From the NCBI GenBank assembly GCA_016720465.1, contig JADKKO010000004.1, positions 372,001 through 436,000 on the forward strand: DNA of 64,000 nucleotides, in the 5' to 3' direction. Each line of letters starts with the position of its first letter. Positions within the stretch are counted from its first letter, which is position 1. This DNA is from Holophagaceae bacterium. GTDB lineage: Bacteria > Acidobacteriota > Holophagae > Holophagales > Holophagaceae. The notes beneath the pieces were generated by a model that ran no database searches, was not told where the DNA came from, and saw only the letters and a program-made list of their open reading frames with translations. Position numbers and translations under genes: made by a program. This document shows positions 17,808-26,680 of this stretch, piece by piece.

Positions 17808-18314
17808 ATGGACTTCCGATTCGAGATCAGCAAGCGATTGTCCAGGGAACACGAGGACGTGGCGGCGCTGCTGGCCCGTCTGGAGGCCTTCCTGCGGACC
17901 TCTGGCATCGACCGCCAACCCGATTGGCGGGACGCGGAGGCCCGGCGGATCATGGGCGACTTGAGGGGAGCGCTCCGCACTGAAATCCCCAATCATTTCG
18001 CCATCGAGGAACAGGAATTGTTCCCGGTCTATGCCGAGGCGGGCGGCGCGGACATGGTCGAGCTCCTGCTGGCGGACCATCAGGTCATCCTCGATCTGGC
18101 CGCGGAGATCAGGCCGATGGTGGAGAAAATCCTCGGCTCCCCGGAGGGCCTGGACCAGGCCGAGTGGGAGATCTTCCGGGCCCGGTGCGCTGTCTTCGTG
18201 ACCGAGCTGGGCTCCCATGCGGAGAAGGAGGAATTCGGCTTCATCCCAGAAGTGGACGAACTGCTGGACCCGGCCGCGGCCAGGCATATTTTCGATCGCT
18301 ACCTTCAGATGTAG
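17808..18314 (+). CDS. Hemerythrin HHE-domain protein
   Basis: 168 aa, all-helical. Candidate iron ligands lie in SREHEDVAALLARLE, NHFAIEEQELFPVY, LLADHQVILDL and GSHAEKEEFGFIPEVD: the H, HxxxE, H and HxxxE pattern of the four-helix di-iron domain. Such proteins bind oxygen or act in iron, nitric oxide or redox handling. It follows the thioesterase by 84 nt on the same strand and sits beside an oxygen-sensitive pathway, so oxygen sensing or scavenging is a plausible but unproven role. The ribosome-binding site is weak (GGGGCTTGGC before the ATG). Confidence 0.88.
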   Translation: MDFRFEISKRLSREHEDVAALLARLEAFLRTSGIDRQPDWRDAEARRIMGDLRGALRTEIPNHFAIEEQELFPVYAEAGGADMVELLLADHQVILDLAAEIRPMVEKILGSPEGLDQAEWEIFRARCAVFVTELGSHAEKEEFGFIPEVDELLDPAAARHIFDRYLQM

Positions 18315-18344
18315 CAGAGCCCGCGGCTGGTCATCAGCCCATCA

Positions 18345-20480
18345 TCAGTCCAGCGCCTTCAGCCCTTCCAGCGCGGCTTCCATGCGCGTGAAGACCGGGA
18401 GCCCGCCCGCCGCGAGGGCCTTGCGCATGGGATCGTAGGCAGCACCCGCGTCCACCACCAAAGCCACGGCCTTGCCCAGCCGCTCCGCCTGAGTTTTCAG
18501 GTCCTGGGCGAAAGCCGTGGCTTTTTTTGCATCCTCCAGCTCCAGTTTGCGGGTGAAGGGCACCAGGCCCACCACCACAACTCTGGCCTCGCTTTGCAGC
18601 ATCAGCTCCAGAATGGCGCGATAGGCGGCCTCGTCGGCCATGGGCGTGATGTCCAAGGGCAGTTGCGCCGACACCAGGTTCTCCAGCTTATGGTCCCGCA
18701 GGATTTCACGGAGAGACTGGACCTCAGCTCCACTCAAGACGGCCGGTGGAAAGGCGCCGCCCATCAGGTCTCCGGCGGCCACGCTTTCGAAACCTGCATT
18801 GGTGAGCACCGCCACGGGGCCTGGCTTCAAACCGGGGAAAGAGCCCAGCCACGCCAGCCCCGCGTCGAAGGCCGCGATGGTGGGCGCGATCCTGGCGCCC
18901 GCCCGGGTGAGCAGCGCCTGCTCCAGATCCCGATCCCCGGCCAGAGCCCCGGTGTGGCTGGCGGCGGCCGCCAGCCCCGCCTCGGTGCGGCCCGCCCGGT
19001 AGATCCACAGGGGCCGGCCCGCCGCCTTCATGCGGGCGGCGATGAAGGCGGTGGCTTCCAGATCTCCGGGCGCGAAGCCTTCCACATAGGCCGCCACCGA
19101 CCGGATTTCCGGATCGGCTTCCAGGGCCTGGAGCAGGTCCGGCAGGCGCAGATCCAACTGGTTTCCCAGGGCGACCGCCAGGGCCAGCGGCAATTGCGGC
19201 GTTCCGGATAGCCGGCTCAACAGAAAGGCCCCGCTTTGGCTCAGAAGCGCCAGGGATCCGCCGCCCGGCGGCGGGGTCCATTTGTCCGCGGGGATGAAGG
19301 TAGTGTTGATTCCCTCAACCGGCACCACATGTCCCAGGAAGTTCGGACCGAGCAGGGCCGGGGTCCACCGGCCTTCGCGCCGGGCCTCATTCAGAGCTTC
19401 CATGAGCCGTCCGCCCAAACCGTCGGTGTCCGCGCCATCGCCCAATCCCCCGGCCACAAGCGCCACCACCGATGCGCCGCCGCCCTGCGAGATGAGCGCT
19501 TCCACGGACTCCACCGCCGAAGCGGCGGGCAGGGCCAGCACCAGGAGATCCACGGGCGCCTTCAGCAAGGCCCCGGCATCCGGCAGGCAGGGGAGATCCA
19601 AAAATCGCGTTTCGCCGGGGCGCAGGATGAGGAGATCGCCTTCGGGCAGCCGGGCCTTCCGCAAATTCTCGATGATGATGCGGCCCGCGCCATCGGGTTT
19701 GCCGGAGACACCGGCCACGGCGATGCGCTTGGGGGCTTTCAGAGCCTCCAGGAAATCCCGGGGCGGAGATGGCCGCGCGGATCTGGGCGCAGCGCCCCGG
19801 CCCACACCGTCCAGGGGGCGCGGATCGCCGCTCAGGTCCAGGGCCACGGGATTGAGTTCGAGCAGGTCCAGACCTTCCGACTCCGCCAATTCGGCGGCCG
19901 TCCAGAGCCCTTCAAGGAAAGCCAGGAGTTGGGGACGGGTGGTGAGGGGTTTGGTGCCCCGAAGCGTCCCCAGCCAGACCTGGCCCAACAGATGCGCTTC
20001 CAGCTCCCGCAGGGCCGACTGCGGATCCACGAAGGCCATGGGCCAACGCAGGGGCGGAGCCAGGGCGCCCAGAGCATCTGCCTGCATGCCCCCGAGGCCG
20101 AGCACCAAAGTCCAACCGCCCTCGCCCTTGGTCAGGGCCGCGAAACCTTCGGCGGGCAAACCTGGCGACGAGGCCATCTGGATGCGTTCGCACACCAGAG
20201 CCCCGATCCAGGGATAGCCTTCGGCCTCCACCCGGATCCGCATCTCCTCCCAGGCCGAGGCCAGGGCATCGCTCTCGAACCGGAGGAACCGCACGGCGCC
20301 CAGCTCGCTCTTGTGCCACAGACCTTCCGCGATGCCCTTCACCACCACGGATTCTCCAGGCGCGAAGGGAAGGTGTTTCCCCAACCACCCATGCCGGGGG
20401 GGATGCAGACCCGCCCTGGCCAGCAGGCCATAACAGGCTCCCTCGTGAAGGAAGCCCGTGCCGCAAGCCGCTGTGTTCAT
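18345..20480 (-). CDS. ADP-forming acyl-CoA synthetase with permuted domain order (ATP-grasp first)
   Basis: 711 aa. Residues about 1-225 form the ATP-grasp part (GESVVVKGIAEGLWHKSELGAVRF, TLVLGLGGMQADALGAL, LLELNPVALDL). Residues about 255-700 form the CoA-binding and ligase parts (APKRIAVAGVSGKPDGAGRII, ALLSQSGAFLLSRL, AAASHTGALAGDRDLEQALL with the phospho-histidine, VAVLTNAGFESVAAGDLM). This is the reverse of the order in the synthetase at 10952-13039. It overlaps the beta/gamma oxidoreductase gene by 4 nt and ends the three-gene operon, so it probably turns the acyl-CoA made by that oxidoreductase into acid with ATP formation. The acyl specificity is unknown. Confidence 0.87.
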   Translation of the reverse strand: MNTAACGTGFLHEGACYGLLARAGLHPPRHGWLGKHLPFAPGESVVVKGIAEGLWHKSELGAVRFLRFESDALASAWEEMRIRVEAEGYPWIGALVCERIQMASSPGLPAEGFAALTKGEGGWTLVLGLGGMQADALGALAPPLRWPMAFVDPQSALRELEAHLLGQVWLGTLRGTKPLTTRPQLLAFLEGLWTAAELAESEGLDLLELNPVALDLSGDPRPLDGVGRGAAPRSARPSPPRDFLEALKAPKRIAVAGVSGKPDGAGRIIIENLRKARLPEGDLLILRPGETRFLDLPCLPDAGALLKAPVDLLVLALPAASAVESVEALISQGGGASVVALVAGGLGDGADTDGLGGRLMEALNEARREGRWTPALLGPNFLGHVVPVEGINTTFIPADKWTPPPGGGSLALLSQSGAFLLSRLSGTPQLPLALAVALGNQLDLRLPDLLQALEADPEIRSVAAYVEGFAPGDLEATAFIAARMKAAGRPLWIYRAGRTEAGLAAAASHTGALAGDRDLEQALLTRAGARIAPTIAAFDAGLAWLGSFPGLKPGPVAVLTNAGFESVAAGDLMGGAFPPAVLSGAEVQSLREILRDHKLENLVSAQLPLDITPMADEAAYRAILELMLQSEARVVVVGLVPFTRKLELEDAKKATAFAQDLKTQAERLGKAVALVVDAGAAYDPMRKALAAGGLPVFTRMEAALEGLKALD

Positions 20481-21910
20481 GCGGGGATCGGAGCTGCGTG
20501 CCGCAGGCCCGCGGCGAAGGCCGCCTCGTTCAGCGGCAGGAGGGCCGGCTTGTCCTTCAGCACCATGCGGATGGTGGAAAGGAAGGTCTCCGCTGGAAAG
20601 AGTTGGGTCACGGCCTGGATGGCGCCGAGCGCCACGATGTTCTTCACCATGGGCCGTTCCAGCCCGAGGGCCAGTTGGGTGAGCGGCACACCGACCATCC
20701 GGATGCCGGGGGCCATGGGCGGCAGGGATGAAACATCCTCGATGACGGTGGAATCATAGATGATCACGCCGCCTGCGCGCACGGTAGGCGCGAACTTCGT
20801 CAGGCTGGGCATATTGAAGGCCACCAGGACCATCGGATCGGGCGCTGCGGGATTCAACACTTCGTGCTCGGCGATGTGCACATCTGCGTAGGAAGTGCCG
20901 CCGCGGCTTTCCGGGCCATAGCTCGGAATGTTGGTCGCGTCGAAACCTTCATTGATGGCGGTTCGGGCCAGCAGCAGGGCGGCGGTCTGCGCGCCGTCGC
21001 CACCGGACCCCGCCAGCTTGAAGCTGATGTCCTGGCCGCCCAGGTGAAGCGGAAAACCCTTGGCGTGGCGCGTGGGCGCATCCTTGCTGGCGCCCACGAG
21101 CGCCAGGACCTTATCTGGGTCGAAACTGGGAGTCTGGGCCGCATCCCACCAGGGCTCCACCACGGTGTCCTTTTTGACGCCGAGCGGGAACACGGGCTCC
21201 ATGCACTCCTTGACCCACTTTTCGGTTTCCTCTGGAGTCATCTTCAGATGGGTGGGGCACTCCGAAAGGACTTCGATGAAGGCATAACCCCTGCCTTCGG
21301 CCTGGATGCGCAGCGCTTTCTCGATCGCCTTCCGGGCCTTGATCCGGTTCTTCGCATCATAGAGCGCCACGCGCTCCACGTAGACAGGACCATCCAACTG
21401 GGCGATCAGTTCCGCCATCCTCAGGGGCATGCCCATGCCCTGGGTGCGTCCTTCGGGACTGGTGCTGGTCTTCTGTCCCATGAGCGTGGTGGGGGCCAGT
21501 TGCCCGCCGGTCATGCCGTAGATGGCGTTGTTGATGAAGATGACCGTGATGGGAATGCCCATCTGGGCCGTGGAGACGGTTTCCGCCAGGCCGATGGAGG
21601 CCAGGTCGCCGTCGCCCTGGTAGCTGATGACGATGCTGTTGGGATTGGCGCGCTTGTGGCCGATGGCCACGGCGGGAGCCCGGCCATGGGCGGCCTGGGT
21701 GTTGCCCACATCGAAGTAGTAGTAGGCGAAGACCGAGCAGCCCACCGGACTCACCAGCACGGTCCGATCCTGGATGCCCAGGGTTTCGATGACCTCGGCG
21801 AGATCGCGGTGGACCAGCCCATGGCCGCAGCCGGGGCAGTAGTGGGTGGTGCGGCCCTTGAGGCCCTCGCCGTGGGAATGGCGTTCGAAATGACCGTAGA
21901 TGACGCTCAT
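20477..21910 (-). CDS. 2-oxoacid:ferredoxin oxidoreductase, fused beta (TPP) and gamma subunits
   Basis: 477 aa from ATG 21910, which overlaps the previous stop (ATGA); sequence further upstream in the frame is not protein-like. Residues 1 to about 260 are the thiamine-diphosphate beta subunit: THYCPGCGHGLVHRDLAEVI, SPVGCSVFAYYYFD, SYQGDGDLASIGLAE and FINNAIYGMTGGQLAPTT. Residues from about 305 are the gamma domain (DISFKLAGSGGDGAQTAALLL, SYGPESRGGTSYADVHI, GVIIYDSTVI, NIVALGAIQAV). These are separate proteins in KOR and VOR enzymes. The enzyme decarboxylates a 2-oxoacid to acyl-CoA and reduces ferredoxin. In Thauera a 2-oxoglutarate enzyme of this type feeds benzoyl-CoA reductase; here 2-oxoglutarate or branched/aromatic 2-oxoacids are equally possible. 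Confidence 0.9.
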   Translation of the reverse strand: MSVIYGHFERHSHGEGLKGRTTHYCPGCGHGLVHRDLAEVIETLGIQDRTVLVSPVGCSVFAYYYFDVGNTQAAHGRAPAVAIGHKRANPNSIVISYQGDGDLASIGLAETVSTAQMGIPITVIFINNAIYGMTGGQLAPTTLMGQKTSTSPEGRTQGMGMPLRMAELIAQLDGPVYVERVALYDAKNRIKARKAIEKALRIQAEGRGYAFIEVLSECPTHLKMTPEETEKWVKECMEPVFPLGVKKDTVVEPWWDAAQTPSFDPDKVLALVGASKDAPTRHAKGFPLHLGGQDISFKLAGSGGDGAQTAALLLARTAINEGFDATNIPSYGPESRGGTSYADVHIAEHEVLNPAAPDPMVLVAFNMPSLTKFAPTVRAGGVIIYDSTVIEDVSSLPPMAPGIRMVGVPLTQLALGLERPMVKNIVALGAIQAVTQLFPAETFLSTIRMVLKDKPALLPLNEAAFAAGLRHAAPIPA

Positions 21911-23349
21911 GCCTTCACCTCTTCCATCATCCGGGCATCCTTGATGAGCTGGTGGTCCTTCTGGATCCTGGCCTCGATCTCCACCTGCTCCGGCAGCTTG
22001 CCGCCATAGCGCTGCACGGACGAGATGGGCGGATGGTCCAGTTCGGCCTTGCTGAGGGCGAGGCGAAGCTCGTCCTGCAATTGTCCGGGGCTGGCCTCCA
22101 CGACGATGACCCGCTTCGCATGGGACAGCAGCGGCTTGAACGCGTCGATGGGGAAGGGCCACAGGGTGATGGGGCGGAACAACCCGGCCTTCACGCCCTG
22201 TTCGCGCATGGCTTCCACCGCGCCCTTGGCCATGCGGGCCGGCGTGTTGCAGGCCACCACGATGATCTCCGCATCGTCGCAGCGGTACAGCTCGGCCAGC
22301 TGTTCCTTCGCTTCGATCTCCGCGTATTTTTCATTCAGGTGGATGTTGTGGGCCTCGAGGTCCACTTCGGTAATGAGGATGGAGCTGATGAGGTTGCGGC
22401 GATGTTCCCTGTCGCCCCATACCGCCCAGGCCGGCAGGCCCGGCTGGGTCAGGGTGTCGGGCAGCCGCACCACGCCGGTCATCTGGCCCAGGTAGCCGTC
22501 GCCCAGGATCACCACCGGATTGCGGTACCGGAAGCTCAGCTCGAAGGCGAGGCGGGTCAGATCCAGCATTTCCTGGGGTGTCGACGGCGCCAGCACGATG
22601 CCATGGGTATTCCCATGGCCGAGGCCGCGGCAGGCCAGCTTGATGTCGGCCTGTTCCGGCGCGATGTTCCCGAGTCCGGGGCCGCCCCGCATGATGTTGA
22701 TGAACACGCCAGGGAGCTCGGCGCCGATCATGTAGCTGATGCCTTCCAGCATCAAGCTGAAGCCGGGGCTGCTGGTGAAGGTCGCGCAGGGCAATCCGGC
22801 ACCCGCGCAGCCGTACATCATGTTCACCGCTGCGACCTCGCTGACGGCTTGCACGAAGGCGCCATCGAGCTTGGGCAGGATCTTGGCCATGAGCTCGGCG
22901 CCTTCGGTGGACGGGGTGATGGGATAGCCGAAGACGTGGCGGCAGCCCGCCAGCAGCGCGCCGATGGCGGACGCGTAGGTGCCCTTCAGCATCAGGGGTT
23001 CGCGGGCCGAAATCGGCACTTCGACCCCCGGGTGGTCCACGGGCTCCTGGAGATGCGCAGCCCTGGGGCCGAACAAGGCCGCCGGATCCTCCAACTCGAA
23101 CTCCGCGCTGCCGACTTCATCCGAAGGCTGCGGCCTCAGGCCGTAGGGTTCCGGACAGGCCTGGATGCAGAGCTGGCAACCGTTGCAGTTTTCCAGATTT
23201 AGCACCACCGGGATCATCCCCGTTCCAGGATGGACATGCTGCCCCTGGGTGATGCAGTCCTTGGCGCAGGCGTCGATGCACCGCAGGCAGCCCTTGCAAT
23301 ATTCAGCTTCCAAGAGGGGTTTGGGTCGAGTCGTTGTGGGCGTCGCCAT
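21907..23349 (-). CDS. 2-oxoacid:ferredoxin oxidoreductase, fused ferredoxin-type delta and alpha subunits
   Basis: 480 aa. Residues 1 to about 75 contain two [4Fe-4S] motifs: CKGCLRCIDACAKDC and CNGCQLCIQACPEP. From about residue 115 comes the alpha subunit (LMLKGTYASAIGALLAGCRHVFGYPITPSTEGAE, FVQAVSEVAAVNMMYGCAGAGLPCATFTSSPGFSLM, FRPITLWPFP). Delta and alpha are usually separate; with the beta-gamma fusion next door the four-subunit enzyme is packed into two polypeptides. It is the first gene of the operon korDA-korBC-synthetase. The start ATG is preceded by GGGAG. The protein is cytoplasmic; the electrons go to ferredoxin. Confidence 0.9.
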   Translation of the reverse strand: MATPTTTRPKPLLEAEYCKGCLRCIDACAKDCITQGQHVHPGTGMIPVVLNLENCNGCQLCIQACPEPYGLRPQPSDEVGSAEFELEDPAALFGPRAAHLQEPVDHPGVEVPISAREPLMLKGTYASAIGALLAGCRHVFGYPITPSTEGAELMAKILPKLDGAFVQAVSEVAAVNMMYGCAGAGLPCATFTSSPGFSLMLEGISYMIGAELPGVFINIMRGGPGLGNIAPEQADIKLACRGLGHGNTHGIVLAPSTPQEMLDLTRLAFELSFRYRNPVVILGDGYLGQMTGVVRLPDTLTQPGLPAWAVWGDREHRRNLISSILITEVDLEAHNIHLNEKYAEIEAKEQLAELYRCDDAEIIVVACNTPARMAKGAVEAMREQGVKAGLFRPITLWPFPIDAFKPLLSHAKRVIVVEASPGQLQDELRLALSKAELDHPPISSVQRYGGKLPEQVEIEARIQKDHQLIKDARMMEEVKA

Positions 23350-23377
23350 GGCGGTTCTCCCTTGCTCCTCAAGGGTC

Positions 23378-23411
23378 AGGCTTTGGGTCTGTGCAGGGAG
23401 TCACAAAGCCT
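23378..23411. promoter_or_regulatory. Inverted repeat upstream of the oxidoreductase operon
   Basis: AGGCTTTG and CAAAGCCT form 8-bp arms separated by 18 nt, in the gap between the oxidoreductase operon and the small cysteine-rich gene, both transcribed leftward. It could be an operator, or a weak terminator for the upstream small gene. No T tract follows. Nothing else is recognisable in this 142-nt gap. Confidence 0.35.
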
Positions 23412-23491
23412 TATAGGTCCAGCGTTGGCGCCGTCATAGCTCCGTCATGGCCCCACTTGGGCGCCGCTTTCCGGACACAGGAAATCCTGTT

Positions 23492-23713
23492 CTAGCGGCC
23501 CAAGGCCACAAAGGTGGCCACCAGGTCATGGCAGTGCTCGCAGGTGTCCTGGGGGTACATGCAGGGGAATCCATCCACACCGATGCCAGGGCAGTTCTCG
23601 TGATGGGCCGTGAGCGTCAACAGCTCGATGCAGGACCGGGCCAGCGCTTCCTGCCGCTCCGGCGGCAAGCCACGCAGCGCATCCAGCAGGAGGGCTTCAT
23701 GGGGCACCAGCAT
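23492..23713 (-). CDS. Small cysteine/histidine-rich protein of unknown function
   Basis: 73 aa. The N-terminal half is an amphipathic helix pair (MLVPHEALLLDALRGLPPERQEALARSCIELL). The C-terminal half contains HHENCPGIG, FPCMYPQDTC and EHCHDLV, six potential metal-binding His/Cys groups. GGGAGG lies 6 nt before the ATG, which supports a real gene. I do not recognise the family; a zinc or Fe-S site is plausible from the residue pattern. It is transcribed in the same direction as the oxidoreductase operon, 142 nt upstream of it. Confidence 0.6.
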   Translation of the reverse strand: MLVPHEALLLDALRGLPPERQEALARSCIELLTLTAHHENCPGIGVDGFPCMYPQDTCEHCHDLVATFVALGR

Positions 23714-23828
23714 CTCAACCTCCCAATAGAGTGACCCAAGGATGGGTCGGGATCCTTGTGCCCGGCGTCACGAAGCTGCAGTGCTCGGCGCCGGACCGGA
23801 AACCCCAAGATCGATGGATCATTGGAGG

Positions 23829-25763
23829 ATGAGCATAACCCCCTTCGACCCCGTTCTGGCCGCGCGATTCAGGGCCTTGGCCCTGGAGGCGTTGAAGCGT
23901 CCGGCTTCGCCGTTCAGCGAATTGCCGGATCCCCTGGTGGTGGTGGATCCCTTCCGGCAATGCCTGGGCCTCCTGAAGGAAGGCGGGTTGCGCGCCATGT
24001 TCAGGATCTCCACCGCAGCCAACGGTCTAGGCTGCGAAGAGGATTCTTTCCGCACGCCCGCAGGCTGGCACTCGATCCATGGGCGCTTCGGTGAAGGCGC
24101 CGAGCCGGGCACGGTCTTCCGGAGCCGGGTTCCCACGGGCGACGTGTGGCGTGGAAATGCCCGTGATGAAGATCTCATCCTCACCCGGGTGCTCACACTG
24201 GAGGGTCTGGAACCGGGTGTGAACCAGGGGCCGGGGCGGGATTCCCGGGACCGCTTCATCTACATGCACGGCACCAATCAGGAGGGCCTGCTGGGACAAC
24301 CGGTTTCCCACGGCTGCATCCGCCTCTCGAACCGGGACGTGGCGGAGCTTTTCGATCTGCTCCGGGTTGGCGATGCCCTGGTGGTGGCGGACCAGGATCT
24401 CTCGGAGGAAATGGGCCTGGGCCGACTGCATTTCGCGGGTGTGGCCGGAAGCGGCATGAGCGCCCTCGCGCAGTTCGTGGCGATGAAGGGCGGCCGGGCC
24501 AGCGGCAGCGACCGGGCTTTCGACCGGGACCAGCAGGAAAACACCCGCCGGAAGCTCGAATCCCTCGGCGTGCGAGTGCATCCCCAAGACGGCAGCGGCC
24601 TGGAAGGCGATTGCGCCGCGCTGGTGGTCTCCACCGCCGTGGAGGATAAGGTGCCGGACATGGCCGCCGCCCGCGCGCTGGGCGTGCCCGTGCTGCACCG
24701 CTCGGAACTGCTGGCCCATTTCACCGCTGCCCACCGCACCGTGGCGATCACCGGCACCAGCGGCAAGTCCACAACCACCGCCATGGTGTTCGAGCTGCTC
24801 CGGGGCGCGGGCCGGGATCCCAGCGTGATCACCGGCGGAGATCTCCGCGTCCTGCAGGCCGAAGGCCTGATCGGCAATGCCTGGGCGGGAAAGTCCGATC
24901 TCCTGGTCATCGAAGCCGATGAAAGCGATGGCAGCGTGGTGAGCTACCGCCCCGAATTGGGCGTGGTGCTGAACCTCCAGAAGGACCACAAGGACGAGGC
25001 CGTGGTGGCCGGGATGTTCCGGGAATTCGCGCGCAACGTCCACGGAGCCCTGGTGCTGGGCGAGGCCGGCAATCTTTCGGAATTCCGCGCGGGGGCCACG
25101 GTCTTCGGTTTCGGCCCTGGGGTCCAGGTGCGGGCGGAACAGGTGGAGCATGGCCCCGAAATGTCCCGGTTCACGATCGAAGGCGTAGCCTTCGAGTTGA
25201 ATCTTCCGGGCCGGCACAACGTGGAAAATGCGTTGGCCGCCCTCGCCGCCTGCCGCGCGCTCGGCGTCCCCCTGGGCGACATGGTGGCGCCGCTGCGCGA
25301 TTTCAAGGGGGTCGGCCGGCGTTTCCAGGTCCTGGGGGAGGCCGGAGGGGTCACGGTGGTGGACGATTTCGGCCACAACCCCGCCAAGATCGCCGCATCC
25401 TTGCGCACGGCGCATCTGCGGGGCGGGCGGATCCTGGCGGTCTTCCAGCCCCACGGCTTCGGCCCCTTGCGCTTCCTCCGCGCTGACCTGGTCGCGACCT
25501 TCGCGGTGGAATTGCATTCCGGCGACCGGCTCTGGATGCTGGAGGCCTTCTACGCCGGAGGCACCACCATCAGGGACATCTCCAGCGCGGATCTCGTGGC
25601 GGACTTGCAGGCGAAAGGATGCGCCGCGGCGTTTGCGGAAAGCCGCGAGGCCTTGGTGGAAGCATTGATAGGCGAGGCGCGCAACGGAGACCTGGTGCTC
25701 ATCATGGGCGCCCGGGATCCCAGCCTCACGGAGTTGGCGAACACCATTCTGGCTAGGCTCTGA
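23829..25763 (+). CDS. L,D-transpeptidase (YkuD) domain fused to a MurC/Mpl-like Mur ligase
   Basis: About 644 aa. Residues about 30-195 form a YkuD catalytic domain with the full active-site pattern: H147 in YMHGTNQEG and H161-G-C163 in VSHGCIRLSNRDVAELFDLL. From about residue 203 a complete Mur ligase follows: HFAGVAGSGMSALAQF, SGSDRAFDRD, the ATP loop TGTSGKST (308-315), VIEADESDGSVVSYRPE, LPGRHNVENALAALA and VVDDFGHNPAKI. Mur ligases act on UDP-muramyl substrates in the cytoplasm, whereas YkuD enzymes normally act on murein outside the membrane; no signal peptide or membrane span is visible. The ligase half is closest to MurC/Mpl. A role in recycling or trimming cytoplasmic muropeptides is my inference. 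Alternative start at ATG 23814; neither has a well-spaced ribosome-binding site. Confidence 0.85.
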   Translation: MSITPFDPVLAARFRALALEALKRPASPFSELPDPLVVVDPFRQCLGLLKEGGLRAMFRISTAANGLGCEEDSFRTPAGWHSIHGRFGEGAEPGTVFRSRVPTGDVWRGNARDEDLILTRVLTLEGLEPGVNQGPGRDSRDRFIYMHGTNQEGLLGQPVSHGCIRLSNRDVAELFDLLRVGDALVVADQDLSEEMGLGRLHFAGVAGSGMSALAQFVAMKGGRASGSDRAFDRDQQENTRRKLESLGVRVHPQDGSGLEGDCAALVVSTAVEDKVPDMAAARALGVPVLHRSELLAHFTAAHRTVAITGTSGKSTTTAMVFELLRGAGRDPSVITGGDLRVLQAEGLIGNAWAGKSDLLVIEADESDGSVVSYRPELGVVLNLQKDHKDEAVVAGMFREFARNVHGALVLGEAGNLSEFRAGATVFGFGPGVQVRAEQVEHGPEMSRFTIEGVAFELNLPGRHNVENALAALAACRALGVPLGDMVAPLRDFKGVGRRFQVLGEAGGVTVVDDFGHNPAKIAASLRTAHLRGGRILAVFQPHGFGPLRFLRADLVATFAVELHSGDRLWMLEAFYAGGTTIRDISSADLVADLQAKGCAAAFAESREALVEALIGEARNGDLVLIMGARDPSLTELANTILARL

Positions 25764-25777
25764 CGATCGATGCGAAC

Positions 25778-26680
25778 TCAAGTCTCATCGGGTTCCACGA
25801 ACAGGTGCTGGATCTGGGGAAAACGGGTTTTCAGGCGGACTTCCAGCGCGTTGATCGCTTCCACCAGGGCATGGCCGCTGGGCTGGTCTTTGAACCGCAC
25901 CTGCAGGGCGACCATGAGCCGCCCGCTGCCGATGACCACGGCGATGAGGTTCAGGGTGGCTTCGACTTCCTGGTCCTCGTTCACCGCGCCGCGGATGGCG
26001 GCGCGAAGACCCAGGGGCGGCGCCTCGTTCATGAGCAGGCTGGTCACCTCGGTGCCCACGAAAAGCGCCACCGCCACGAGAAGCAATCCGATGAGGAGGC
26101 TGCCGATGCCATCCCACACCGGGTTGCCCGTGGCCAGGGTGAGCAGCACGGAACCGAGCGCCAGGCCCAGGCCCGCGAGCGCCGCGGCATCCTCGGCGAG
26201 CACCACGATCAGCTCGGTGGCGCTGCTTTCCTGCATGTAGCGCCACAGGGACTTCCGGCCGCGCTCCGCTTTGGCCGCCTGGAGCGCCCCCCGCATGGAA
26301 ATGCCTTCGAGCGCCAGCGCGAAGACCAGCAGGCCGATGGCCCAGCCAAGATCATGGGGCACTTCGGGATGCCGGATCTTGTGGATGCCCTCAACAATTG
26401 AATACACGCCGCCCACGGAGAAAAGCAGCAGTGCCACCAGGAAGCTGGCTATGAAGGCGGCCTGCCCTTGGCCCAGGGGATGCTTGGCGGTGGCCGGTTT
26501 CTGGCCCTTCTTCATGCCGATGAACAGCAGGAGCTGGTTGCCGCAGTCGGCCACGCTGTGGATGGCCTCCGTGAGCATGGCGCTGGAATGGGTCAGGCCG
26601 AACACCACGAATTTGGAGATGGCGATGCCGAGGTTCGCGGCCAGGGACAGGGTGAGGGCTTTGGAGGAATTGGCGCTCAT
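25778..26680 (-). CDS. Cation diffusion facilitator (CDF) family metal transporter
   Basis: 300 aa with about six membrane helices. Metal-site residues can be seen in TEAIHSVADCGNQLLLFIG (H and D of helix II) and VLAEDAAALAGLGLALG (helix V, ED instead of the usual HxxxD). It most resembles the ZnT9-like branch. The C-terminal 90 residues form the cytoplasmic ferredoxin-like domain. The expected function is proton-coupled efflux of zinc or a similar divalent ion. Its ATG overlaps the stop of folC by 4 nt, so it is translated as the last gene of the accD-folC unit. Confidence 0.87.
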   Translation of the reverse strand: MSANSSKALTLSLAANLGIAISKFVVFGLTHSSAMLTEAIHSVADCGNQLLLFIGMKKGQKPATAKHPLGQGQAAFIASFLVALLLFSVGGVYSIVEGIHKIRHPEVPHDLGWAIGLLVFALALEGISMRGALQAAKAERGRKSLWRYMQESSATELIVVLAEDAAALAGLGLALGSVLLTLATGNPVWDGIGSLLIGLLLVAVALFVGTEVTSLLMNEAPPLGLRAAIRGAVNEDQEVEATLNLIAVVIGSGRLMVALQVRFKDQPSGHALVEAINALEVRLKTRFPQIQHLFVEPDET

